DNA of 64,000 nucleotides from Pseudomonas sp. H3(2019) (GCF_007713465.1 NZ_VMSG01000007.1:1-64000), one strand, 5' to 3'. Positions 32,778-42,472 are shown, counted from the stretch's first letter. Translations and numbers: made by a program. Notes: generated by a model from the sequence alone, not told the origin.

Positions 32778-34594
32778 TGTTTATTGAGAGTGTTGTCGTT
32801 AGCGGCCCTGATCTTCCAGACGCTGCAGTTTACTTTACCAAGGGCGCCAACGTTGTACAGGGCGGTTCTGACACCGGAAAGTCCTACATCGTTCAATGTA
32901 TTAAGTTTGCGCTCGGGTCGTCGAAGCCCCCAAAACCGATAGAGGTCTCAAAAGGCTACACCACCGTTAGGGTGAAATTCGAGAACGACGACGCAAGCAC
33001 GTTCACCATCGAAAGACCGCTTGCAGAAAACTCTAAGGCAACACTGATTGACGAACAGGGCAGGGTTTCAGTCCTGGGCACCAAGCACAGTGCCAATAAC
33101 AAATCGACGCTCTCTAGCCATTTCCTGGACAAGCTAGGACTGGATGGGAAGCTGTTGCTTCTGGGCTCTGAATCGCTGAGAAGCGGCGCTTTCTCTCTTC
33201 GTGACCTTGAGAAAGTTTTCCTGATCGATGAGTCGAGGATTGTCGCCGAATACTCTCCACTGGGTACTGGCCAGGTCATGGAAAAGACCAAAGAAAATTC
33301 GATTTTGAAGCTGCTGCTAACAGGTCGGGATGATTCAGCAGTTAAGTCAGCCAAAAAAGACTTGGAGTCAAAAGGGGCCCTGAAGCACAAGGTCACGGCT
33401 GTCGAAGAAATCATCAGCAAGTTTTACCCAGGCGAGGATGCCTCCCAACTTCTTCAGCTCCAGAAGTTGAATTCGTTTAACCATCAGGTCGCCGGCCGAT
33501 TGGAGCAGGCAGAGGCAGACCTGAAAAGCGCGTTCCAGTCAAGTAAAGGCCTGTTCCAACAAAAGGCCCTCCATACCTCCGAACTGGAGCTCGTCGACGT
33601 TAAGATAGCTGAAGACAAAGCCCTTCTTGGTCGATTCGACATGCTTGGCAAAAAGTATGAATCTGACCGCCAACGCCTTCTCGGAATCGAACAGGCAGCG
33701 GTTCTTCTGGATGCATCCGACTCAATGCTTTGCCCAACCTGTGGCAATCACTTCGACTCTGAGTCTTGCACGGCCAATGTTGAAGACATCAAGAAGGGCG
33801 TTACCTTTGAGCTGAACCGTATTTCCCAGAACATCCAGGAGCTTGGGGAAGCCCAAGGCGCCTTATCAGCCGCCATAGAGAAAAATACTTCCAGTGCGCT
33901 GGCGATCAAGGCAGCCATTGCAGTGTTGGAGAAGCAGATCGCCGCAGAGCTTGAAGAGTCGGTGCAGGCAGTCAGCGACCTTAAAGAGCTCTCATCGAGT
34001 ATCAGATTCGACCTATCCACCATCGATCAACGAGTCGCTGATAAAGCCAAGCTCAGCGACGAACTGAAACGGCTAGGGGCTTTACTGCTCGAAGAGCAAG
34101 CAGGCTACACAGCAGAAAGCTTTGAAGAGGCTGTGACACCTTTGGTGGCGGAAATTCAGTCTATCTTGGAGCGCTGGGGTTTCCCTGGCTACCTCCCAGT
34201 CGACTTCGATTTCAAGGCAAGAGACATCACTATCGGTGGCAGCGCCCGTGGTAATTTCGGGAAGGGCTATCGCGCCGTCGCCTTCTCTGCATTCGTGCTG
34301 GGCTTGATGAACCTGCTAAAGCTTTCAGGACGCCATCCTGGTTTCGTCGTGTTGGACTCGCCGCTGACTACCTACAAGGAAGGGGATGACCAGCCTGAAG
34401 ATGAGGCCGATGCCATCACCGGCGACCTGATTTATGGATTCTATCGAGACATTGCAGATAGCTTTAGGGACTCGCAGATCATCATCTTCGAGAACAAAGA
34501 GCCGGATCCGTCTGTGATCCCGATGCTCAATTACCAGCATTTCACGAAAAATCGGAACAACGGTCGATATGGTTTCTTCACATTGAGGGACTAA
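32777..34594 (+). CDS. ABC-3C SMC/Rad50-like ATPase
   Basis: The 605-residue protein has a split ABC ATPase: Walker A GGSDTGKS (29-36) near the N-terminus and Walker B FVVLDSPL (about 520) near the C-terminus, with a coiled-coil insertion. Midway (about 320) is CPTCGNHF with a further Cys, which resembles a Rad50-like zinc element. This is the usual form of the ABC-3C ATPase, predicted to sense invading DNA or complexes and activate the effector. The upstream gene overlaps by one base. This third gene closes the operon. Confidence 0.85.
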   Translation: MFIESVVVSGPDLPDAAVYFTKGANVVQGGSDTGKSYIVQCIKFALGSSKPPKPIEVSKGYTTVRVKFENDDASTFTIERPLAENSKATLIDEQGRVSVLGTKHSANNKSTLSSHFLDKLGLDGKLLLLGSESLRSGAFSLRDLEKVFLIDESRIVAEYSPLGTGQVMEKTKENSILKLLLTGRDDSAVKSAKKDLESKGALKHKVTAVEEIISKFYPGEDASQLLQLQKLNSFNHQVAGRLEQAEADLKSAFQSSKGLFQQKALHTSELELVDVKIAEDKALLGRFDMLGKKYESDRQRLLGIEQAAVLLDASDSMLCPTCGNHFDSESCTANVEDIKKGVTFELNRISQNIQELGEAQGALSAAIEKNTSSALAIKAAIAVLEKQIAAELEESVQAVSDLKELSSSIRFDLSTIDQRVADKAKLSDELKRLGALLLEEQAGYTAESFEEAVTPLVAEIQSILERWGFPGYLPVDFDFKARDITIGGSARGNFGKGYRAVAFSAFVLGLMNLLKLSGRHPGFVVLDSPLTTYKEGDDQPEDEADAITGDLIYGFYRDIADSFRDSQIIIFENKEPDPSVIPMLNYQHFTKNRNNGRYGFFTLRD

Positions 34595-35169
34595 GCACCT
34601 TGCTCCCGTAGTGATTGATCACCACGATGCAACGTGGTGGTTGATCCAGGGGCCGAGCAGGCAGACGTCAAGCGGCGCCACCTCTGCCGTCTTCGCGAAA
34701 TAAGCACAGGGTGGTGTCTTCATGTAGGGGGAATACCTGGATTCCCCATTAAACAGCGTCCTTTCCTTCGCTTTTCAGCCACAGGGTGATCCTTAGCGAT
34801 CAGCCGTGACGTTTGAAGCGGGGAGGGAAGCCGCAGAATACCGTCCCACTGTATTCTTGAGTCAGTACCCAGCTTGCAGTGCCCGCTGCCCCTTGTTCGC
34901 AAACTTCCTTCCTGGATCATCACTCCCTCAACCTACTGCTGCCGCGAATCCTTGAACTGCGACCAAGTGACGTCATAGCGCGTGTGGTAGCCGTGAGAGC
35001 GCAATCTACTGAAGGTTTCGGAGTAGGGCGTGAAGTAGTACACCAGCTCCTGGTGATGAGCTTGGTGAACACCGATCCGATAGCCGATATAGGAGCCAAG
35101 TACCAATGTACCTTGGTGCGAGTCCAGCTTAGAAATTCTCCTTCTCGTCAGGTCGCTCAAGGAGACCGC
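34595..35169. other. Intergenic region without recognised gene
   Basis: This 575-bp stretch between the ABC-3C ATPase and the next gene contains only unsupported short frames on both strands. Open frames run into the following gene from 34879, but the Shine-Dalgarno sequence and conserved N-terminus put the true start at 35170. A minus-strand frame of 75 codons (34933-35160) has no recognised family. Confidence 0.4.
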
Positions 35170-36288
35170 ATGTATAAGAACGTGAGTTTTACGGCTCGCG
35201 AGCTATTCGATCGAGCCTGGTCTACACCGGTTCTGAGGCTGGCGCGGGAGATTGGTGTTTCAGATGTCGCGCTGAGCAAGGCATGCAGGAAGGCTGGCAT
35301 TTCACTGCCGGCTCGTGGACATTGGGCCAAGCCCGCCGAGAACCGCCCCAGCAAGCCCGCTCCGCCGAACTCTACCGAGCTGATTACGTTTCGCGTATTG
35401 GACAGGACGATGCTACCTCCAGCGCCGCCCAAACCACCCAGCACTCCCAAGCTAGAGAAACTCAGTGTGCCGGACAAGTTAATAGACCCCCACCCGCTGG
35501 TGCGTAAATGGCTCCAGGCGGTCAGGGCTGCGAAGGATGTTGAAGGACGGGTGGAGCTACGGCGCGAGCGGGTGTTGTATACCCGTATTTCGCGTGACAT
35601 GGTCGATCGCGCTGCATTGCTTCTGGACGCCTTGATAAAAGACAGCTCAAAACGCGGATGCATTTGGGCGGTGGATGATCACAACCGAACCACGGTAACG
35701 TTCGACGGGGAGATGGTTTACGTGACCCTGCGAGAGCGTATTGCAAAAGCAGTGAAACCTCCCCCACCCCCAGAGCCCCAGCCCAAGCGGCGCCGGATGC
35801 GTGAGCCGGTGATGTGGTTGGGGCGACGGGAAATCTACGTCTATAGCTCGACTGGAGAATTGACGCTGATTGCTCAAGAAAAGCCAGACGTAGGGTCGCA
35901 GAGGAGCTGGACAGACAGTAAGACGGGCCACCTGGAAGACAAACTTCATCAGTTCTGCACAGGTCTCGCCAAAGTAATAGAGCGGATGAGGGCGTATCGG
36001 GCGAGCATGGAGGAGTGGCGCCGTCAGCGTGAGAGTGAAGAAGCCATTCGACGCCAAGCCATCATGAAAGCAGAGCACCAGCGAGCGCTGCAGCTGCGTT
36101 TAGTGGAGAACATGGAGAAGTGGGAGCAAGCGGTACGCCTGAGAAGGTTCATTGATGCCGTAGCAGCTGGCATTGGCGAGGTCAGCGAGGAGGAGGGGCG
36201 TCATGTGAAGGCGTGGGTGGAGTGGGCGAGGGAGCACGTCGATGTACTCGACCCTCTGGGCAAAGACGCCACCACCTCGCTTGACTGA
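35170..36288 (+). CDS. Hypothetical protein with N-terminal HTH, 372 aa
   Basis: The ATG at 35170 follows AAGGAGACC, and the protein starts MYKNVSFTARELFDRAWSTP. This leads into a helix-turn-helix-like segment (VLRLAREIGVSDVALSKACR, then PARGHWAK) typical of an unnamed family seen in accessory regions. A proline-rich linker (about 60-110) and a basic middle domain follow, then a long helical Arg/Glu-rich coiled coil at about 270-340. No enzymatic motif was found. It may be a DNA-binding accessory factor. It is separated by 575 bp from the ABC-3C operon and is probably independent. Confidence 0.65.
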   Translation: MYKNVSFTARELFDRAWSTPVLRLAREIGVSDVALSKACRKAGISLPARGHWAKPAENRPSKPAPPNSTELITFRVLDRTMLPPAPPKPPSTPKLEKLSVPDKLIDPHPLVRKWLQAVRAAKDVEGRVELRRERVLYTRISRDMVDRAALLLDALIKDSSKRGCIWAVDDHNRTTVTFDGEMVYVTLRERIAKAVKPPPPPEPQPKRRRMREPVMWLGRREIYVYSSTGELTLIAQEKPDVGSQRSWTDSKTGHLEDKLHQFCTGLAKVIERMRAYRASMEEWRRQRESEEAIRRQAIMKAEHQRALQLRLVENMEKWEQAVRLRRFIDAVAAGIGEVSEEEGRHVKAWVEWAREHVDVLDPLGKDATTSLD

Positions 36289-36402
36289 GCAACCCAGAGG
36301 GCCGCTGCTCTTTTGAAAGAGCGCTCATAGGTGGCGCCCTCAGGCGGCCGAGCTTGCTCCGCGCCTGGTTAGGATGATTGTCGGAATGGCAAGTCAGATT
36401 GA

Positions 36403-36465
36403 CTGTAAACCACTTTTTCACACTGTAAACCAAGCTGGTTAACAGTATAGAAAGCAGGTTTACAG
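36403..36465. repeat. Four-copy CTGTAAACC repeat array
   Basis: CTGTAAACCA occurs at 36403 and 36423 in direct orientation, and inverted forms TGGTTAACAG (36436) and AGGTTTACAG (36456) follow. The spacing is 20, 13 and 20 bp, so the array is symmetric. It lies in a 461-bp gap (36289-36749) without another recognised feature. It could be a regulator array or a recombination site. Confidence 0.7.
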
Positions 36466-36749
36466 GTCTACGATTGGCTTCGGTTCACGGGTGGCTTGGC
36501 TGGCCGGCTAGCATCGCCTATCTGCGAAAGAGCTCCAGTACCGACTCATCGCAATCCGCAGCATCTGGTCGCAAAGCAGTCGACGACAATCAATGCTAGG
36601 CACAACCTCATGCCACGAGCTGAGATACAGCCAGAAAGAAGCGATCTTGCACGGCTCGTGCCGGCGAAGGGCAAACACCGATGTTCAAACTCAGGTCGGC
36701 GCTGCTACAACACCCGCTAGCGCAGCCTCAGCCGGTCTCCCATGGCCGA

Positions 36750-37064
36750 CTACGCGACGCCCAACAGCTTTTCCAGCTGCGCATGTTCCCAGGTGCTCAG
36801 CAGCTCTACAGGATCAGTGCTGTACGACTGCATCGAGTCGAAAACGTAGGCTCGCCCCTCTGGGCTGTAACAGCTGTCGCAATAGTCAAGCGTGTCGCAG
36901 TCGTTATAGAACGTGAGCACCCAGCCATCGGCCTCGACTGTCATCAAACCGCAGTAGATTTCAGCCCACGACTGCTGACCTAGTCGTCTTATGCTACGAA
37001 CCCCGAGAGCGATGTCCCGCAGGATCTGATAAGCCTCGCGGGCTGTCAGTGGTTTTGCTTCCAA
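36750..37064 (-). CDS. DUF7693-like small protein
   Basis: The 104-residue protein (LTAREAYQILRDIALGVRSI, then WAEIYCGLMTVEADGW and YNDCDTLDYCDSC, ending with LLSTWEHAQLEKLL) matches a small cytoplasmic family frequent in Pseudomonas, which I recall as DUF7693. It has a cysteine-rich motif (CDTLDYCDSC) that could bind metal. The start is a TTG at 37064 preceded by AGGTACC and is uncertain, because the frame stays open upstream. Function unknown. Confidence 0.6.
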   Translation of the reverse strand: MEAKPLTAREAYQILRDIALGVRSIRRLGQQSWAEIYCGLMTVEADGWVLTFYNDCDTLDYCDSCYSPEGRAYVFDSMQSYSTDPVELLSTWEHAQLEKLLGVA

Positions 37065-37202
37065 AAGAGCGGTACCTGTATCTGGGTGTTGTCGGTCTAT
37101 CCGTGTCCGACCTGGGCTGACCGAATGGTAAATGAAACCTTGCGTGTTGAGCGTGTTGCGCGGACATCAATTTGGTAGCCTTCGGCCCTTTGGAGCCTAC
37201 TC

Positions 37203-38024
37203 ATGACAGCCAATGCCCAGTCCAAGCTCAACGCCCGGTACGGCGCCCCTGACATTCCGCCGGTAACGCAATGGAATGAGGTCATTGAGCAACTGCTGGA
37301 TCACCGGAGCGTCCGGGCATTCACTGATCAACCTCTGCCCGAAGGCACGATCGAGACACTGGTCGCAGCCGCCCAGTCCGCATCGACATCTTCCAATCTC
37401 CAGGTCTGGAGTGTCGTCGCCGTTCAAGATGTCGATCGTAAGAAGCGACTGTCAGACCTGGCCGGCAATCAGGCCTATATCCATCAAGCCCCACTGTTCC
37501 TAGTATGGCTTGCAGACCTGTCTCGGGTCTCGCGCATCGCGGAGCAGGCAGGGGTAGAGCTGGAGGCGCTGCCGTACCTGGAAAGCTTGCTGCTCGGCAC
37601 GATCGACGCAGCTTTGGCAGCTCAGAACGCTGTGGTTGCTCTGGAGTCGTTGGGGCTTGGCAGCGTATACATCGGCGGCATCCGTAATGACATCGAAGGT
37701 GTCGCCAAAGAGTTGGGGCTGCCGCCACAGGTCTATCCCGTCTTCGGCCTGTGCGTCGGCTATCCATCACCTGACCGTCCTGCAAAGGTAAAGCCGCGGC
37801 TGCCGCAGCAAGCCGTACTGCATCATGAAACCTATACGATCGCCGGCGAGGAGGGCGTCCTCTCGGAATACGATGCGCGCCTGGGTGCGTTCTATCAGCG
37901 TGAAGGCATGAAGGCCTCGGGCTGGTCGGAGCAAGTGGTCAGCAGACTGCGGAATGTTTCGAGTCTGCATGGGCGTGAGGAGCTTCTGGGTGAGCTGGCG
38001 CGGATGGGCTTTGGGCTGCGGTAA
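37203..38024 (+). CDS. NADPH-dependent nitroreductase, NfsA/Frp type
   Basis: The 273-residue protein has the nitroreductase FMN-binding motif HRSVRAF near residue 40, then SSNLQVWS, and the C-terminal family segment GLPPQVYPVFGLCVGYP with the basic KVKPRLP stretch. NfsA/Frp-type enzymes reduce nitroaromatics, quinones or flavins in the cytoplasm using NADPH. GGAG precedes the ATG at good spacing. It is read alone, divergently from the DUF7693-like gene. It is a housekeeping-type gene and may be host sequence between island modules, or cargo. Confidence 0.85.
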   Translation: MTANAQSKLNARYGAPDIPPVTQWNEVIEQLLDHRSVRAFTDQPLPEGTIETLVAAAQSASTSSNLQVWSVVAVQDVDRKKRLSDLAGNQAYIHQAPLFLVWLADLSRVSRIAEQAGVELEALPYLESLLLGTIDAALAAQNAVVALESLGLGSVYIGGIRNDIEGVAKELGLPPQVYPVFGLCVGYPSPDRPAKVKPRLPQQAVLHHETYTIAGEEGVLSEYDARLGAFYQREGMKASGWSEQVVSRLRNVSSLHGREELLGELARMGFGLR

Positions 38025-38131
38025 AGCTCATCGTAGGCTTGCTGAACCCTTCAGCTGGTGTGCCGCTCGCTAGGTTTTCTGGTGTGGCCGCGAGCGGCTC
38101 AAGACGGTTCTTCATCGTATGGGCGCCGGTC

Positions 38132-39730
38132 TCAGGTTTTGAGGTCGTCCGGGTAGTCTTCAACTGGTAAATGGCCAACCGGGCCGTCAGGCTTATGCTG
38201 CGATTCCTCAAAGTGCATTGCCAGGCACAGATAGATCAGCGCAGCCCTGGACAGCTTCAGCATCAACAGGCTCTTCGCGGCGAGGTCATCCCTGTCGAGC
38301 ACAAATGCCAAGTGATCAGTCCAGAGTTCTGAGGACTCGCCAATCCAATGGCAAGAATCCACGATTTTGGCGTACTTGTGCTCAAGGTGGTTTCTCAATT
38401 CATCAAGCGCCTGAGCATCAGGTCGAGCTACATCCTTCAGCTCCTTGGAGTAGATGTCTTGGGATACCCAATAGAGCGCGCGAAGCGGAAGATTCCGGGT
38501 GAACATGAATTCATCACGCACAACCCGCGGCTGGAGTAGACGACCATTTTTGTCCGATTTGAACCATACAGTCCGAAAGCCTACCGCCTTTTCGGGTATG
38601 CCCAGCTTCCAATAGGCATTGATAAAGTAGGCAACCTTATCCAGCAACGAATAGGCGCTGCGATAGGCAGTCTTGATCTGCTCCAGACCCATGCCATAGA
38701 GCGCGTAGTCGCAATTGAAGGCAAGTGCCATGCCCCTGTCTGCTACATGACCGGGTTTGGCGTGTTCTCCTAGGTAAAGACAATGACGGGCGAACCCGTA
38801 CTCCTGCTTCAGCTGGTTGTAAAAGCCTAGGTACGTGATTCCAGCGTCGGCGTCATGATCGGGTAACCTCAGTACGTCTTGAGCGGCGGCGGGAAACGCT
38901 CCCAGGTCGTTCATGGGATTGAGGAATAACTCTTCCTCAAGGCACCATCGCCGGTAAAGCCGCTCCTCCTTCGAGGAACCGAGGCTGTGCTCTAACAGCT
39001 CTGCATCATCATCGTCGTCGACGGATTCGGCTAGCCTGGCGTGATGCCATTTGAAAAACTCTATCGCTTCAGGATAGGTAGCGCCATCACGGCCCACTCC
39101 ACCCGCGATGGCTAACCCCAGATTGCGCCGTGCATGCACAAGGAGCCAATACGTATGACCAGGGTCGTATAGCGCCTTGCCATATTGAGCCAAGCCAAGG
39201 CCAAGGTTGCCCAGGGCCATACCCAGGATCGGATTATCCTCCAAGGCCTTGCGCCATTCCCCAAGCGCCTCGATCCATCGTCCACACACCTTGAGCGCAT
39301 TGCCTAAGTTGCAGTGGATTCTGGAGCGAAGGATTGGTGACAGCTCTTTAAAACCTGTGTGCTGTATAGATGCGCGCAAGAAATAAAGCTGTTTGAGCAG
39401 AGCAGGGTGGTCAAGGGTATCGTCCTCCCATGACTGCACCTCCAGCTTCCTCAGCGCGGCCCATGCATTGGAACATGAGTAGAAAACGAGGCATCCGTTC
39501 TCCGGCTCGATGCGCGAAGCCACTAATTCCACTAGCTCCGTCGCACGCCGCAAGATACCTTCATCGGCGCCGTCATCTGCAGCATCGATCAATGAGTCAT
39601 AGAAGCGTAGAAGACGAGGAGAGTCGCCTGGGTTGCGAAGCTGTTCATTCAATGCCTTCAGAAGGTGAGAGCGGTCGTCTGCATGGGGTTCATAACCCTG
39701 CTCAGCAAAACGACGGGCGAAATCGTCCAT
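38132..39730 (-). CDS. LA2681-like HEPN protein with TPR-like region
   Basis: The 532-residue protein has helical TPR-like repeats at about 110-210 (RSRIHCNLGNALKVCGRWIE, then ALGEWRKALEDNPIL) followed by a long helical domain. Near residue 445 the sequence LDELRNHLEHKY contains Arg-x4-His, the HEPN ribonuclease motif, in a context that matches my memory of LA2681-like HEPN domains. This family is predicted to cut RNA in response to stress or phage. No partner antitoxin adjoins. The next HEPN-type gene is divergent, 249 bp away. Activity is inferred. Confidence 0.65.
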   Translation of the reverse strand: MDDFARRFAEQGYEPHADDRSHLLKALNEQLRNPGDSPRLLRFYDSLIDAADDGADEGILRRATELVELVASRIEPENGCLVFYSCSNAWAALRKLEVQSWEDDTLDHPALLKQLYFLRASIQHTGFKELSPILRSRIHCNLGNALKVCGRWIEALGEWRKALEDNPILGMALGNLGLGLAQYGKALYDPGHTYWLLVHARRNLGLAIAGGVGRDGATYPEAIEFFKWHHARLAESVDDDDDAELLEHSLGSSKEERLYRRWCLEEELFLNPMNDLGAFPAAAQDVLRLPDHDADAGITYLGFYNQLKQEYGFARHCLYLGEHAKPGHVADRGMALAFNCDYALYGMGLEQIKTAYRSAYSLLDKVAYFINAYWKLGIPEKAVGFRTVWFKSDKNGRLLQPRVVRDEFMFTRNLPLRALYWVSQDIYSKELKDVARPDAQALDELRNHLEHKYAKIVDSCHWIGESSELWTDHLAFVLDRDDLAAKSLLMLKLSRAALIYLCLAMHFEESQHKPDGPVGHLPVEDYPDDLKT

Positions 39731-39979
39731 GGGTAATCACCGCGATGAGAAGCTGACTATCTTAGCTGCCTTGAAAACATTCAGCGCCTACAACCGCGTA
39801 GTCAAAAGGTTGCCATGTCAGCATTAATTGGATGGCTCATGCACGAGCATCGCTCGTCGAGCAGGACGACCCGCAACATTGATCCTGAGGCGCTCACTGC
39901 TTCCACAGTTACCAGCCCCGTTGAGCACCGATCGGCGGGCTAAGATCATTCAACGTGTGAAAAATTAAGAGGCGCAACT

Positions 39980-41137
39980 ATGGCAGTAGTGTTCTTTCTA
40001 CCCTGGGTGGCTGCTGCCGAAGAGCTGCGAATCGCAGATATGCGCCTGATCCCGTACGAAAGGGGCCGTTTGCCTGGTGAGGTCTTGGGCATCCCGCAAA
40101 TAGCTTTCGACGGTGTCCTTGGCAATTACGGCGACCGGGGATTCGGATCTCACCCCTCTCAACCGATACATCAGGCGGCACTCATCATCTGGGATGATGA
40201 CACACCTGGACTGGAGGTTTCAGACTCTCAGATCCAACAGCGATTGCTAGAGAGCTCCTACCTCGCATTCTCTGCCATGGCAGCCCGCTCGCTATGTTCA
40301 ATGTTCGGGTACTACAACGCCGACACTCTCCAAGTCGTGGCGCAGCGGTTCGATGTCGCCTCACCGGGTCATTCCTGTATGACCACGCGCCGGCGTGACG
40401 GTGGAACACAAAACATGTTGGCGGGGAGTGGGGGGCTCAAGTTCATTCGGCCTTACCACGTCGACAATCGCACGCAGATCTCGCTCGACACGCCACTGCT
40501 CGAAGCATTACTCAAGCTACCTAATGGGGAGCTTAAGGAACGCATCGACGAGGCGGTGGTTTCCTTCCTCAGAGCAAACACCGATGCCACATCCATGGAT
40601 GAGCGATCTGAGCTGATCCTGATGAGGATTGCCATAGACACGTTACTCAACGTCCCACATGACAAAGCCGCCTTCCGCAGGGCTATTAACGAACACTTCG
40701 ATGAGCTACCGAACCCGCCCATTTGGCATAAAGGGAGCCTAGACGAATCGCGGTGGCGCGAGCACTGGGACAAACACGTCAATCGCCCAGTCGACGCTTG
40801 GGTTCACGATTTCTGTGCCGCTCGTAACGCCGCAGCTCATGGCCCCGCAAATGGTGAAAAAGGGAGTATCTGGCCCCGCCATAATCACCTCATTTTTTCC
40901 GCCTGGTTGCTGCCCCTAATCGTCAAGAAGCTGCTCGCTCAAGCGGGGATTTATAAACTCAGCGCCGAGAACAAGGTCGCCCGGGCGGGATTTGAGGTTT
41001 TTCTGGCCCACGACCTGCTGGCTGTCACCGAGGAGGAGGGTACAAACGTTTGGTGGCAAATAGCGGAGTCTGAGCTTTTTCAGCCTCTGCTTGCTGAGCA
41101 ATTGCAGCAGGCGCTGAGTGAGACGTCTGGAGAGTGA
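39980..41137 (+). CDS. HEPN-type (Apea-like) protein, 385 aa
   Basis: The 385-residue protein contains FCAARNAAAHGPANG, with Arg282-x4-His287 in the R-N-x3-H form of HEPN ribonucleases. The preceding helices (SELILMRIAIDTLLNV, then FRRAINEHFDEL) fit the four-helix HEPN core. The first 20 residues are hydrophobic (VVFFLPWVAAA) but lack a basic start and clear cleavage site, so export is unlikely. GAGG precedes the ATG. It is divergent from the other HEPN gene. It may be an RNase effector; its trigger is unknown. Confidence 0.6.
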   Translation: MAVVFFLPWVAAAEELRIADMRLIPYERGRLPGEVLGIPQIAFDGVLGNYGDRGFGSHPSQPIHQAALIIWDDDTPGLEVSDSQIQQRLLESSYLAFSAMAARSLCSMFGYYNADTLQVVAQRFDVASPGHSCMTTRRRDGGTQNMLAGSGGLKFIRPYHVDNRTQISLDTPLLEALLKLPNGELKERIDEAVVSFLRANTDATSMDERSELILMRIAIDTLLNVPHDKAAFRRAINEHFDELPNPPIWHKGSLDESRWREHWDKHVNRPVDAWVHDFCAARNAAAHGPANGEKGSIWPRHNHLIFSAWLLPLIVKKLLAQAGIYKLSAENKVARAGFEVFLAHDLLAVTEEEGTNVWWQIAESELFQPLLAEQLQQALSETSGE

Positions 41138-41265
41138 GCGAGCCTTATGGCTCTAGGCCCTAAGCTCTCGCAGTGGTCGTGTGTGGCTAGCCGCTGAGCA
41201 TCGGGTACACTATTCGGAATGTGCGTCCGCATCCCAGCACGCTCAAATTTCCAAAGGAGTAGGAG

Positions 41266-42297
41266 ATGGGCATTTTCAGCTGGCTGTTCAACAGGCCCAA
41301 GGCCGTCAAATCCAATACCGCAGCAAAGCACCAGCCCGCTCAGGCTCAATCCCAGGTCGCTCAGCCAGATCTCCAAGCTATCCCTCAGATCCAACGTGAC
41401 AAGCATTTCCTCAGAGTCGATTCGCTCAGTTTCTCAGGCGTCTATCAACTGTCTAAGTCCAAGAAGTGGGCGATCGCCTGGAGAGACTCCGATCCGTCAG
41501 CGGGTCGGGGAGGTCACAGAGAATCCGGTTTAGGGGCCTACGTGCTTGCAGATGCGAGCAGCGGTACCGTTGCCTGTCATGGGAGTATGCCTAGGCCAAA
41601 CAATGGCCACGTGTGTGACACCGGCGTGTTTTGCCTGGAAGATTGGCATTTTGGTAGCACCCTGTCTGGGACGTTCAGCGTTTTCGATCCCAGCGGTTCT
41701 GTGATCTTAGCTAAAGAGCTGACGGCAAATATTTTCACCAGTGGTATTTCCAGGCACGGGAAATACGCATTCTGCGCAACCGCCAACAGCCCAACCGATC
41801 ATGGCAACAAGGTGTTCCTGTTTGACCTGGTCAATCGGGTCGAAATGTACAGCGTCACTCCGAAGGCCGGATGGCCTGATAGCTATGAAGTGGACGAGAG
41901 TACAGGAGAACTCATGGTGTTGTTCAAGGACATGGGGAGCTTCCGGTACAACGTTCACGGCCAATTCATCGATGCTGATCAGCTCGGCGATGCCAACCTC
42001 AATTCCTCCCGTTACGACCGCATCATCCTCGCCGCAGAAAAGATTTTAGGGGAGGGCGACCTGACAGACGAGCGCACGCTGGAAGTCCTGACCGCTGTAC
42101 GCCGTGCCCGTACACTCGGCGCAGATGAAAACCCTGCCTGGAGGCCCACAGCGCTCAAAGTCCAGGGGCTTGCGCACGAGCAGCTAGGCCAGTACCCCGA
42201 AGCAGTCCAAGTCTATGAGGAGTCGCTGGCTTTGAATCCAAAAATTGGCGTTAAGCGCAGGCTGGCATCGGTGACCAAGCGGATCAAGGCTGAGTAG
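41266..42297 (+). CDS. Hypothetical beta-rich protein with C-terminal TPR
   Basis: The 343-residue protein begins MGIFSWLFNRPKAV, followed by a Gln/Ala-rich linker. Residues about 50-250 are beta-rich with repeated blade-like units (KWAIAWRDSD, then FCLEDWHFGSTLSGTFSVFD and KVFLFDLVNRVEMY), suggesting a propeller-like fold. The end (LKVQGLAHEQLGQYPEAVQV) is a TPR-type repeat. AGGAGTAGGAG gives a strong start. No enzymatic motif or signal peptide was seen. It may be a scaffold. Function unknown. Confidence 0.65.
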   Translation: MGIFSWLFNRPKAVKSNTAAKHQPAQAQSQVAQPDLQAIPQIQRDKHFLRVDSLSFSGVYQLSKSKKWAIAWRDSDPSAGRGGHRESGLGAYVLADASSGTVACHGSMPRPNNGHVCDTGVFCLEDWHFGSTLSGTFSVFDPSGSVILAKELTANIFTSGISRHGKYAFCATANSPTDHGNKVFLFDLVNRVEMYSVTPKAGWPDSYEVDESTGELMVLFKDMGSFRYNVHGQFIDADQLGDANLNSSRYDRIILAAEKILGEGDLTDERTLEVLTAVRRARTLGADENPAWRPTALKVQGLAHEQLGQYPEAVQVYEESLALNPKIGVKRRLASVTKRIKAE

Positions 42298-42314
42298 CTG
42301 GAGTGAGCCAACTC

Positions 42315-42324
42315 CTGTAAACCA
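42315..42324. repeat. Additional CTGTAAACCA motif
   Basis: One more copy of the 10-bp motif seen at 36403 and 36423 lies just after the TPR-type gene and is again followed by a T-rich stretch. It may be a second binding or recombination site at the right side of the 36.4-42.3 kb module. A short motif can recur by chance. Confidence 0.4.
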
Positions 42325-42472
42325 CGGTTTTTAGTTAATCCAAAATATAACCGGCCAGATCAATCCGACTCCATCCCGGAATTTGAGATGGTAAGGCTTG
42401 GTCTCTTCTGGGAGAGGTCACTCCTGCTGTCGCTACCATCATCATTCACGAGTCAAATAAGGTTAGAGAGCG

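Noticed and set aside
34879..35169. N-terminal extension of the HTH protein at 35170
   Set aside because: The extension lacks a good ribosome site and reads unlike protein, while AAGGAGACC directly precedes the ATG at 35170.
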